Of a stretch of 64,000 nucleotides of DNA, positions 49,445 to 60,933 are shown in pieces. The notes under the pieces are model-generated. The model was given only the letters and a program-made list of their open reading frames with translations. It did not search any database and was not told the DNA's origin. Position 1 is the first letter of the stretch, and each line of letters opens with the position of its first letter. The translations under genes were made by a program, and so were the position numbers. Source of the stretch: Symbiodinium natans (lineage: Eukaryota > Sar > Dinophyceae > Suessiales > Symbiodiniaceae). The stretch spans positions 1-64,000 of the forward strand of contig CAJNDS010000172.1 of assembly GCA_905221605.1 (NCBI GenBank), read 5' to 3'.

Positions 49445-51700
49445 CAGTCCGCTGAGTGGTGTTTTCCCGCAACCCAGATGCGCGATGTTTTGAAGCTGTG
49501 GTGCAAGGAGGGAACCCTGGGCACACATGTCGGATGTCCCAAAGTAGGACAAATAAGATGCGCCCCGTCATGGCCACTTTTGGGAAAGTATGTATAGAGC
49601 AGACTCCCATGCACGCGCTCTGCTACAAAAAATCCTTTGTGGACCCCAGGACCCATCTAGTCCGTAGAAGCCACCGTGTTCACATGCCTCAAATTCATAA
49701 GCTCCATCCTACACCCGAAAACACTTTATATCATGTGCGAGCCCAACATCTGTGCCGGCTTCGCCTGTGCTACGGAGTTGCCCAAAACCCTAAAGCCCTA
49801 AACCCGAAACCCTACATCCCAAGGCCCTAGAGCCATGACTATACCCGACTGAACTAGAGGAGTAGGCAGTCCTGGAGCAAACAGCAGGAGGTTCGTTTCG
49901 AGTTTTTTTTTCGGGGGGGGGGGGGGGGTGTTTGGATTCATGGTTCTGATTCCGTCCTTACTTGAGCAGTCTTTCGGCTTGGCCCACGGCCGACCTTGGC
50001 GCAAGAGGATGGCGGACGCGGATGAGGAAGCTACATTTCCCCAGCCGCGCGCGCATTCTGTGCTGGGCAGTGAAGAAATTCGGGGCGGGAGCGCAACGTG
50101 CAAGGAGCTCGAGAGTTTTTGCACCGTCTCTCAGGAAACCCTGCCCCACGCAATCCCAACAGGCGGCAACGAGCGAAACCCAGGCAAGCGCCAATTCCTT
50201 GGTTGCTCCTATGCTTCAAGACGAGGCGGCAGAGTCGAATTCTGCGCACGGCTATAAAGTGCGCGTTCTGTTCCTCGTATTCTTTCATCAGGAGGCTCCG
50301 GACTGTCCTCAGTTGATGATCTGGAATTTCAAGGGGGACAGCCATTGCCGCAATGCTGGCAACCACAGGTTCGTGCGGTCTCTCTGCTGTCAAAGGTCGG
50401 AGCAATCGGTCGCTAAATGCCCGACGACATTTCGATGGACTGGCCGACGGCCAGTGCCAAGATAGCGGTAACTCCCACTTTGTAAGTGAGGTTTGCTGCA
50501 AGAAGACAACCACTGTTTGGGTGCCTTCCTCGGCCGTGATGTTGTAATTGAGCCCGGGCATGGCATCTACAGGGGATGTCGGACCCACTGGGCCACTGGG
50601 CAACAGCCATCGACAGAAAGCAGGGATCCACCTGTCAGTGCCGGGGGCAGGGGCCAACACTACTCTGCCCTTTTTCGCAGGCAGCCTCTCAGCTGCACCG
50701 AGCGTGCTAGGAAGCCCGTGCAGGGTTAGCTATGCTTCTGACAGCTACCCTTGAACCTTCGAAAGCCCTCAAGTGCGAATCCGAAACCCCAGCTTTCTGC
50801 GGTGATGGGAAGGTGCTCCCAGCGAGTCTTGGACAACTGCGACTGTCGAGGGCTGCGGCAGTGGATGAACCGGAGAGCAAGAGCTGTATCACGGACATCC
50901 TGCACTAAAGCATCTGCGCATCTCTGCAACGTCCGCGCAAGCCGCCACCATACATCTCCAAGGTGCAGGTAACCAGCCAGCCTGCCCCAAAACCCTCAAC
51001 CCGAGATGTTGCTTCATATGTGCTGTATTCTTATAATCTTCCATACCAAGTAAGCCCGGCACGTCCTGCCATTCTGCGCTGCCCCGGCCTCTGTTCCTCA
51101 CAAAGTCGGTACATGGGGGATGACAGTCTGATTGTGATCATGTGGGATCCTCTGTCATTTTGTATGATTATTTCCCAAAGGCAAGTACCCCACATAGAGT
51201 AGAATGCTTTTTATCAAGGACCCCAAAATCGATACACCCTGAACCCCAAACGCTACTCTTGGGAAACTCCCATAGCTCTCCATCTGCATCTGTACCTTCG
51301 GAGACTTCAAGCTGTTTTCTGCAGCTCACATGTGGTTCAGGGTTGCGGGCCTGCACGTTGCGCGCAGCGAGAACACTCTTCAGCCCCGAACGAATTCCTG
51401 AACTTACGGCAGGGAGACAGAATGCGTGCAAAACCTTATGAGCCCTAAGCCCTTTTCCTGGCGTACGGCTGATGAGGACCACCTTGCCCAAGATCCGTGC
51501 CCGGAGGTTAGGGGTTGTTAACAGTTGCAGGGTTGAGGGTTTTGTTTTGTAAGGCACAGGGTTGTTGAGGGTTTTTGGAGGGTTTGGGGTTTTAGGGGCA
51601 GGGAGTTCTTGTTTCAATTCGACCAAGTATCGAAGTACACTAGGAGGGGCTGGATGTTAAGGACGTATTTGCTGGACTCTGGAAGGTTGTGGCATAGGGA
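49445..51700. other. Intergenic region, no confident gene
   Basis: Open frames exist on both strands (49962-50465 plus, 50031-50660 minus) but none shows a family motif. A run of T then about 17 G lies at 49903-49929. Telomere-like CCCTAAA traces occur near 49790 and TTAGGGGTTG-type traces near 51510-51600. Part may belong to exons I cannot recognise. Confidence 0.4.
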
Positions 51701-51814
51701 CCGTTGAGACATTCCAACACCATGGGCTGCACCCCCATCACGTCTCGCATATCACTGCGAAGCCGCTTCAGCTTCCAGAACATTCTTCCTTTCACCTCGC
51801 TCCTAGCTCCCAAC

Positions 51815-52677
51815 ATGGCGCAGCAGCATGTGGTCTTCGTGAACTTGGCCGCAGCCGGGCACATGAACCCCACCCTGCCGGTGGTGTCTGAACTGTGCCG
51901 CTCGAATGCGTTGGTGGGTCGCAGTGAAAGGTAGATCTAGACCCATGTTCTTTGGCATAGGCTGTGACACTATGCTGTATTCTTCTTTTCAGAGGCGCGA
52001 GGGGCGTGGCCGTGACCTACTTCGTCGAAGCGAAGATGCGAGAGGCCCGGAAACCCTGGAATCCATCACGCGAAGCCCAAAGCCCGCCAAGCAATAGGGC
52101 CACCAGGGCTTTCTGATGGTAGATGCATGGCCCCTTAGTAGGGGCCCTTAAAAGGGGACCCCTAAACCCCCTTACATACCCTACACAAATTAGGGGCCCA
52201 TACGCCCATGAGACTGCCGTCAGAGAGTGTGGGATGATTTTGGGTTGCGTTCGGACGTCTGGGATGTGTAGCCTGAAGGCTGGGGCTGGGATGAACCCAG
52301 ACCCGAGAGGTGGTGGAGGCCGCCGGGGCCCAGTGGAAGCTCCTGGAGGCCCGGGACACACACACCAGAAGTTCTTCGGGTGTTGTTGCTGCGGTAGTCA
52401 CTCGCACTGCAAAATTGAAGGTTTGCGGCCCTAAACCCTACTGCTACGCCGGGAGGATTGCCGCACCCTCACCGATGAGCAGAAGGCGAAGTACGTGCCG
52501 GACGGCACGCCGCCGGAGGAGTACGGGCTCCTCGCCAAGGATGCGTGGGGTGTACGTGCGGAGTGCTCTCTCGCCTGGTAGACGAAAGCAGCGAAGGAGC
52601 CCCAAACAGAAGTGAACGTAGCCCGGTTGTGTTCTAAAGGCCTGACAGCATCTTCGACCTTTCAGATCGAAGAGAGA

Positions 52678-52714
<37 letters not shown>

Positions 52715-55700
52715 AAGAGAGGAAGCAAGGAAGAGAGGAAGCGAGGGGAGCGAGGAAGCGAGGAAGTGAGGAAGAGAGAAAGAGAGAAACAAAGAGAGAG
52801 ACGGAGGGAGAGGCAGAGAGAGAGAGAGAGAGAGACGGAGAGAGCCAAAACCAAAGAGAAAAGAGGAAAAGGAAGCAATGCAAAAGAGAGAGGGACACTG
52901 AAGCAGACTTCTGTACCTGAGTGCTCCTCGGAGCCTTGGGGGCCGAGCTCGCAGGAAAGGAAGGAAGCAGAAACTAAGCACCCTCAGCACCCCTTGCCAA
53001 CCCTCAGCTTCTCTCAGGTTTCCCATGAGTGTTCTGGCGGTGGCCGCTGGTCAGTTGCCAGGGCTCCTGTCACAGTTGACGCTTGGCCTTTGCTGAAGCC
53101 CTGGTGGTGAGGGATGTTGAGCAAGGCAGCCCCATGTGCAGCATTGCAGTCATGCTCGGGGGAGGGTCGGTGTGTCGTCCCTCGTGACGTGGGATACGTT
53201 CAATAGGTGCAAGCGTTGCCATCAGCCCAGGAGAAGCCTCAGCCCGCACCCCACCGTCATCGTGCACGACCCCTTCCTGCCGCATCCGCTGGCGGGGGGG
53301 TGTTGTGAACATGAGTTGGAGATCACCCCTTCAGGGACTCTTTTCGATGGATCTTAGATGCTAAGCACTATTTTCCCCCTTCCACAACCATTCCCCAAGA
53401 AGAAGACCATCACCCATAGCCCCAAATCGGGAACAAAAAGTGATGAGGCCGGCCCGAAACCCTCGACCCAGCATCAGAGTTGGAGGATTAATGCGGCACG
53501 AGACACACCCAAAAGCAAGATGACTTTACGGTCCTTCCGCATCCTACTCGCAGTGCGCCCTGCTTTTGCTTTCCAGGTTGCAGCTCGCATCTTGGGCATC
53601 CCTGCGGTGAGCACGCCCCCTTGCTTCAGACATCTCAGGAGAGACTAGTAATTATAGTAGTAATAATAATAATAATCATAATAAGAAAAATATTGGTGGA
53701 ACCTCGGGTTCTTGCTGTGGGTCTTTTGAGCCCTTGGCTTCGCCATACCGTGCATCAACGTTTTTTTGACCTCGGAAGGCAAGGTTGGAAGTGCGACATT
53801 TGCGAAGACATTGTGTGGTTCACTCACACCAAGTTCTGTGGTTTCTTAAGGTTTCGCGTAGCATGCCACGATCCCACACGTAGGCTGCCAGAAGAACATC
53901 ACCCGGTGCTCAGCAGAGAGTCTACATGCAAACCCTTCAGCCGCACCAGTGAAGGCAATAAACCCCCTCCAAATCCTACACATCCTACTAGCCCTATTAT
54001 ACACCCTCAACCCCCCCTAAGCCCTGCACATCCTACAGGCCCTATTATACAAAAACTCCGGGAAAGACATGAGGCTGACGATGCCAGGGCCGGGTGTCGC
54101 AGTGCGACCGGCGGAAAAGTGGGAGTCCAACGAGGCTCTGCTCCTTAAGGGCCCCATGAGGGTTTCTAGAGTTTCTGGTGTGTTCATGTTTTTTGGGGGT
54201 TTCAGGGTCTGCAGCATTTGCGGGGTTTGTAAGGTCTAAAGCGGGGTTCACGACCTTAGGCGTCCCATCAGGTGGTTCGCAGGGCGCGCAAGGAGATCCA
54301 GGACGTGTACGGCGAGGACGTTTTTGCATACGGCGGGTTGATGGAGCTCCTTTGGCCTCATCATGCAGCCTAAACCCTAAACCCTAAACCCTAAACCCTA
54401 AACACTAAACCCTAAACTCTAAACCTTGAGGAGGGCTAGTTAGGGCCTCGTCTCTGTCGCAAACACCCAGCATCATGCAGAGCATGACTCCACCAATTGG
54501 TGCTTTACCCCTCCTGCGATAGTTTGTACAAATGCAGGTTATGCTTCAGCTGGATCACACGGTCGCACACTGTAGTACCGCAACAGGAATCATCCTTACT
54601 TGCAATCTTTTCATTTCACGTTTTAAAGTATTCTTTTTTTGGTGGGTATCTTCATCGACTAACATTTCAATCAATGGAGAGTAAACATCTAGATTGAGAC
54701 TCAAATGGGTATTTAATCGTGTGTCGTAATTCTTTTACATGCCCGTTGTACTAGTACAATTTATATGAGACAGCATTCCAACATGTGCACCAATGATTGC
54801 GAACAAGCCACGTTTCCCCAATGTAGTGATCTGAGACCACGCCAGGTGGAATGCCAGGAGGAGCAGCATGAGCAAACAGCAGGTGTGATAACAACATATG
54901 GAACGGTTGCAACAGCAGCAAGACGACAGCAAAGGCACATGCAGATGAAAGAGTGGCAATGCGCATGGTACAGCAACAGTCGCACATGCGCCAGGTTTTA
55001 CTCCCCGCAGGGCAGCATCGTCACCACCATCGACGAGCTCTTCGTGCCGCCAGCGCCGGGCGTGCAGCGTGCGCGATTCGGGCACTTTCCCTTCACCTGC
55101 GTGGGCCCTCTGGTTGATGCCAAGGTGGGGGGGGGGGGTGTCAGACTTGCCTTTGACGTTGGGGGCCGGGGCACCCATTGTGCACCTCTTCTGCATCTCT
55201 TGTGCTCGGTATGTCTCGCTCAGACAGGTGAAGCGAGTCTCCCATCCAAACGCCGATGCGGACTCGAAGCAGTCCAGCGGCCTTCCCTGGGATGTCATTG
55301 AAGGGGCCCTGGCCGAATCCAAGCGCCTTGTGCTGGTCTCTCTGGGCACGGTTGCCAACTCCCACTACTGGGACAAGAAGATTGGTGAGCAGGCGGCCCA
55401 CAACGGCCTGGACAATTGCACCGGCAAGGAGATCGTGCAATTCGTCTTCCGAACCGTCTTCGAAGCCCTGGAAGAGGAGGAGGACCTTCTGGTGGTTCTG
55501 GTCGTGGGATGTCAGCCTGATGTGCTAGATGGCCTGCCCACTCCGCCTTCTAACTTCATCGTTCGCAAGACCGTCCCGCAGATTGAGCTTCTGCCCAAGT
55601 GCCACGCCTTCCTCTCGCACTGCGGTGCCAACAGCATGCACGAGGCCCTTGGCTTTGGCATCCCCGTGGTCGGCGTGCCGCTCTTCGGTGACCAAGTGTC

Positions 55701-55944
55701 CAACAGCCGGTCCTTGGCCGAGTCCGGCGCCGGCATCTCCTTTGCCTCGCCCTTGCAGACCCTCAGCGGACCACCCCTGCGCGCCGCCATGCGGCAGCTG
55801 GTGGACGCCGGCCCAGGCAACCCGTTCCGCCAGGCGGCGGAAGGCCTCGGCCGGCGCATGCAGGCGGCCGGAGGGGTGAAGCGGGCTGTGGAGGTGATTC
55901 TGGAGACTGGAATCGCCAAGCAGTCTGCCCTCGCAGGTGCCTAG
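51815..55944 (+). CDS. UDP-glycosyltransferase (GT1) gene A, about ten exons
   Basis: Exon 1, 51815-51913, codes MAQQHVVFVNLAAAGHMNPT, the GT1 N-terminal acceptor loop. Others: 2 about 51993-52047 (GVAVTYFVEAKMREA); 3 52456-52549 (TDEQKAKYVPDGTPPEEYGL); 4 from 53018 (AVAAGQLPGLLSQL); 5 from 53231 (PTVIVHDPFLPHPLAG); 6 53577-53606 (VAARILGIPA); 7 about 54066-54147 (LTMPGPGVAVRPAEKWESNE); 8 from 54272 (VVRRARKEIQDVYGEDVFAY); 9 54995-55124 (FYSPQGSIVTTIDELFVPP); 10 55228-55944. Exon 10 carries the donor-binding region: LVLVSLGTVANSHYWDKK, VPQIELLPKCHAFLSHCGAN and VPLFGDQVSNSRSLAESG. The enzyme moves a sugar from a UDP-sugar to a small acceptor. Exon 2 lacks the clear GT donor seen in gene B. Borders without exact ends are approximate. 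Confidence 0.82.
52680..52845. repeat. GA-rich simple repeat in an intron of gene A
   Basis: A (GA)n run from about 52680 grades into GAGGAAG and GAGAGAC repeats. The matching intron of gene B has only a short GAGAGAAAGAGAGAG trace (about 57684-57698). Confidence 0.85.
54368..54428. repeat. CCCTAAA array in an intron of gene A
   Basis: Seven to eight CCCTAAA-type units directly after exon 8. The same position in gene B lacks them. Confidence 0.9.
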
Positions 55945-56673
55945 TCGTGAGTCAGTCGCACATATAGGATATAGACTGCAGGCTCTTCCTTTTTGCTCTG
56001 TCAACAGCGCAGAGTGTCAGAGTGTCAGAGTGCAATGTACAGTGCTTGTGCAATAAGCTCATCGCGTCAGCCCACCGCATGTCACATGTAGAGATCTTTG
56101 ACGGCAGCTGCCCACACATCCCGCACTGCTTGTACAGGTCGCTCAGGGATTCCGGATTTAGAAAGCTGCAGATGCTCAGCGCGAAAGCAGACGCCGCATG
56201 GGTCAACGTGCAAGAGTCTTTCGCAGGGTCGGCCCCAATCAGCACACTTGCCAATCAGCAAAGTCCTAGTAACCTAGTAGCCGCCAGCTTCAAGTAGAAA
56301 GTGCCAAATCTCCGTGCTGGAGTCTGCTGGAAGTGTCTTTATATATGCGAACAGGCGCAAAGCAAAGGGTGCCAAACCTCTCCTGGATCTTCAACAACGG
56401 ATATGATGTGCCTGCAAGTCGGAACCGCTACAGTGTATGCTTATTGAGTGAGGAGCCTGAAATTAGAGGAGCCTGAATTGCACTGTTTTCGTCACGTAGA
56501 GTGGCATGCTTTCTGTTGCTGCTTGTGCAAGAAGGTAACTCGTTCACGGGCCAGACCTGGTTCTCAGTCGCCCGCCTTGCCTTGTCGAAGCTCTGATGGT
56601 CTCGCCTCCGATTGCCCGAAGCCGCTTCAGCTTCCCAGAACTGTCTTCCTTTGATCCTCGCTCCTTGCCCAGC

Positions 56674-59600
56674 ATGGGGCAGCAGCATGTGGTCTTCGTG
56701 AACGTGGGCGCTGCGGGGCACATGAACCCCACCCTGCCGGTGGTGGCTGAATTGAGCCGCTCGAATGCGTTCGTGGGTCGCAGTGAAAGGCCTTGAGCTT
56801 CTGGGGCGGCTGAAATCTAAAGAGCCTGCAGCCCCAGAACCTGATGGATATGTTGGCAGCACATAGGTCTAGACCCATGTTCTCTGGCATAGGCTTTGGC
56901 AAGCGCAGCTCAGTAACGCTATGCTGTATCTCACCTCCAAGACCGTTTTCTTCGTTTCAGAGGTGCGAGGGGCGTGGCCGTGACCTACTTCGTCGACGCG
57001 AAGATGCGAGAGGCCTGGAAGCCTGTGAACCCATCATGCGAAGCCCCAAGCCCGCGAACACACTAGGGCCGCTAGAGTGTTGAGTTTGGGATGCTTTGGG
57101 TTTCTCTGGGATGCTTATAGGCTTGGCATTGGGATTAGAACCCCGGGGCCTGCACCCGAGAGGTGGTGGAGGCCGCGGGGGCCCAGTGGAAGCTCCTGGA
57201 GGCCCCGGGCAAACGCCGGAAGTTTCTCGAAGTTTCTCGAAGTTTCTCGAAGTTTCTCGAAGTTTCTCGAAGTTTCTCGAAGTTCTCGGGCTTCGGGGTT
57301 TGTTGGGACAGCGGTGTTTTCTTCTCGTCCGGAGGGTCAGGGTTGAAGTTGTTACTGCGGTAGCCACTCGCATTGGAACTTTGAAGGTTTGGGCTAAAAC
57401 CGCTACCCCCAAAACGTGAAACTTCAACCCGCAACCCTAAACCCTGCCTGCTACTCCAGAAGGATTGCCTCACCCTCACCGAAGGGCAGAAGGCGAAGTA
57501 TGTGCCGGACGGCATGCCGCCGGAAGAGTACGGGCTCCTTGCCAAGGACACATGGGGTGTACGCGTGGAGCATAGTACTTCCACTCAGTCGCTGCCGACT
57601 GCGAGGCGAAAGCAGCAAATTAAGCCGACCGTGTCAGCCCATAACGTTGAAAAGGCTGAGAGCATCTCGAATCTTTCAGGTCGGAGAGAGAAAGAGAGAG
57701 CTGTCTAGATTATGAATAAGAAGAGAGAAGTCAGCAAGAAGCAAGTACACAGACAGAGCCTTGGGGGCCAAGTTCCCCGGAGAGCAGCCGGAAACTTAGC
57801 GCCCCCCCCCCTCCCCCCCTCAGCACCCCTTGCCAACCTCAGCTTCTCTTAGGTTTCCCATGAGTGTTGTGGCAGCGGCCGCTGATCAGCTGCCAGGGCT
57901 CCTGTCAGAGTTGACGCTTGGCCTTTGCTGAAGCCCTGGTGAGGGATTGGGATGTTCCCCCTTATCCTAGCAGTCCTTAATAGGGAAATTTCATCGAGAG
58001 TACCATAATCCCTCTTAAGGAGTGGGATATTGAGGGCCAGGACTTCTTAACAACACAGGCATTTTTGTAATGTGTGACATAGGTTGTCCCTTTACCGTTC
58101 AGGGACCCTTTTTCCAATGGCCCATGCCTTTGAAGGAGCTGTAGAACAAGCCGCATGTGCAGCATTGCAGTCATGCTCGGGGGAGGGTCGGTGTGTCGTC
58201 CCTTTGGTGACGTGGGATACGTTATATAAGTAAAGTTAAATAGGTGCAAGCGTTGCCATCAGCCTAGGACAAGCCTCAGCCCGCCTCCCACCGTCATCGT
58301 GCACGACCCCTTCCTGCCGCATCCGCTGGCGGGGGGTGTTGTGAACATGAGTTGGAGATCACTTCAAGCCCGTCAGGGACTCTTTTCGATGGATCCTAGA
58401 TTCTAAGCACTACCTTCTCCCCTTCAACAACCATTCCTAAAGAAGAAGACCATCACCCATAGCCCCAAATCGGGAGCAAAAAGTGTTGAGGCACCAAGCC
58501 GGCCCGAAACCCTCAGAGTTGGGGGATTGATGCGGCACGAGACACACTCAGAAGCAAGAGAACTTTGCGATCCGGCCGCATGCTACCCGCCTTGTGCGCC
58601 CCTCCTTGGTGCCAGGTGGCAGCTCGCATCTTGGGCATCCCTGCGGTGAGCACGCCCCCTTGCTTCAGACATCTCAGGAGAGATTTGGGAGGTTCTTGGT
58701 CTTGTTGGGGTTTCATGAGGCCAAGCCACGATGCCACCGGTAGCCTGCCACAAACAGGTCCAGTGCTCAGCAGAGAGCCAATACATGCAAGCCCTTCCCA
58801 GCCGCACCAGTGAAGACCGCGGTCAGGACCCTGCAAGCCCGAGAAGGTTGTGAACCCCAAGCCCTGGAAAGCTGAAGGCACCCCACGCTCGATCTAGATC
58901 CTGTAAACCCCCATAAACCCCATAAACCTTGTAAACCCCGTAGACCCCTGTAAACGCGACAAACCCTATTCAAACCCCACGAACCCTATAAGTTACCTGC
59001 AAGCCCCCCCTTCGAAGAACAACTCTTGGACAAAATGAGGCTGACGATGCCGGGGCCGGGTGTCACAGCGCGGCCGGCGGCGGTCACGGAGCAGTGGGAG
59101 TCCAACGAGGCGCTTCTTCTTTTTTCAGGGGCCAGGTTTAGGGTGTTCATGGGGGGAGTTTCAGCTTTCATGGGGTTGTCCAGGGTTTGTAGGGTTGATG
59201 GGGTTCGTAGGGTTCGGGCATAGTGGAGCTTCCGGTGCACCGTGACCGACCTTAGGCATCCCGCCAGGTGGTTCGCCGGGCGCGCAAGGAGATCCAGGAC
59301 GCCTACGACGTGGACGTTTTTGCATACGGCGGGTTGATGGAGCTCCTTTGGCCTGAGGAAGTTTAGAGTCTCGTCCGGGGCAGTAACACACACAGCATCA
59401 TGCAGCGCATGACTCAAGGCCATGACATGAAAGCACATGGCCCTGGTCAGCAAATGGTGCTTCACCCCTGCTGCACGCACTGATGCTGGATCGCACGATC
59501 GTACACTCAAGTACCGCAACAGGAATAGTCCTCATTGCAATCGTTGCATTTCCCGTTTTGAAAACATTTCTTGGTGAACATGTTCATCGACTAACGTTTT

Positions 59601-60933
59601 TTTTGCAATGGGAAGTAAACATTTTGATTTAGACTCAACTGGATATTTCATGATGTGTCGCCCGTTAAACAATTCATCTGAGACAGCATTCCAACATGCG
59701 CACCAATGATTGCGAACAAGCCACGTTTCCCCAATGTAGTAACGACAAGGACAGATTGTTGTTGATCTGAGGCCACGCCAGGTGGAATGCCAGGAGGAAC
59801 AGCATGAGCAACCAGTGCATGTGATGCCAATGATACACCAGGGACAGGAACAGATACAGCAGGTGTGATAGCAACATATGGAACGGTTGCAGCAGCAGCC
59901 ACGACGACAGCAAAGGCACATGCAGATGAAAGAGTGGCAACGCGCATGGTGCAGCAACAGTCGCATCAGTCGCACATGCGCCAGGTTTTACTCCCCGCAG
60001 GGCAGCATCGTCACCACCATCGACGAGCTCTTCGTGCCGCCAGCGCCGGGCGTGCAGCATGCGCGATTTGGGCACTTTCCCTTCACCTGCGTGGGCCCCC
60101 TGGTTGATGCCAAGGTGGGGGGGGGGGTGTCAGACTTGCCTTTGACGTTGGGGGCCGGGGCACCCATTGTGCACCTCTTCTGCATCTCTTGTGCTCGGTA
60201 TGTCTCGGTCAGACAGGTGAAGCGAGTCTCCCATCCAAACGCCGATGCGGACTCGAAGCAGTCCAGCGGCCTTCCCTGGGATGTCATTGAAGGGGCCCTG
60301 GCCGAATCCAAGCGCCTTGTGCTGGTCTCTCTGGGCACGGTTGCCAACTCCCACTTCTGGGACAAGAAGATGGGTGAGCAGGCGGCCCACAACGGCCTGG
60401 ACAATTGCACCGGCAAGGAGATCGTGCAATTCGTCTTCCGAACCGTCTTCGAAGCCCTGGAAGAGGAGGAGGACCTCCTGGTGGTTCTGGTCGTGGGTTG
60501 TCAGCCGGATGTGCTGGATGGCCTGCCCACGCCGCCTTCCAACTTCATCGTTCGCAAGACCGTCCCGCAGATTGAGCTTCTGCCCAAGTGCCACGCCTTC
60601 CTCTCACACTGTGGTGCCAACAGCATGCACGAGGCCCTTGGCTTTGGCATCCCCGTGGTCGGCGTGCCGCTCTTCGGAGACCAGGTGTCCAACAGCCGGT
60701 CCTTGGCCGAGTCCGGCGCCGGCATCTCCTTTGCCTCGCCCTTGCAGACCCTCAGCGGACCACCCCTGCGCGCCGCCGTGCGGCAGCTGGTGGACGCCGA
60801 CCCAGGCAACCCGTTCCGCCAGGCGGCGGAAGGCCTCGGCCGGCGCATGCAGGCGGCCGGAGGGGTGAAGCGGGCTGTGGAGGTGATTCTGGAGACTGCA
60901 ATCGCCAAGCAGTCGGCCCTCGCAGGTGCCTAG
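56674..60933 (+). CDS. UDP-glycosyltransferase (GT1) gene B, tandem copy of gene A
   Basis: Same exon plan as gene A: 1 56674-56772 (MGQQHVVFVNVGAAGHMNPT); 2 56961-57024 (GVAVTYFVDAKMREAWKP, then GTGAAC donor); 3 57463-57556; 4 from 57853 (VVAAAADQLPGLLSEL); 5 from 58267 (PTVIVHDPFLPHPLAG); 6 58616-58645 (VAARILGIPA, GTGAGC donor); 7 about 59040-59115 (LTMPGPGVTARPAAVTEQWE); 8 from 59268 (VVRRARKEIQDAYDVDVFAY); 9 59985-60114; 10 60217-60933 (239 codons, the same length as in A). Exon 10 differs from gene A by only a handful of residues, for example HFWDKKMG for HYWDKKIG. Similarity extends into the 3' flank (CAGAGTGTCAGAG, then GCAGATGCTCAGCG). That marks a recent duplication of about 4.5-4.9 kb. 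Confidence 0.84.
57225..57288. repeat. 10-bp tandem repeat GAAGTTTCTC
   Basis: Six to seven perfect units in the intron before exon 3 of gene B. Gene A has no such array at the matching place (about 52360-52380). Confidence 0.93.

Noticed and set aside
49903-49929. Poly-T/poly-G run as a regulatory tract
   Set aside because: Homopolymers of this kind are common sequencing or assembly errors and nothing around it supports a function.
50031-50660. Minus-strand 209-codon ORF in the region between the GT25-type and UGT genes
   Set aside because: No family motif, and a plus-strand ORF of similar length overlaps it; not enough to call a gene.
52679-53110. Glu/Arg-rich ORFs over the GA repeat
   Set aside because: Translation of simple repeat inside an intron of the glycosyltransferase gene.
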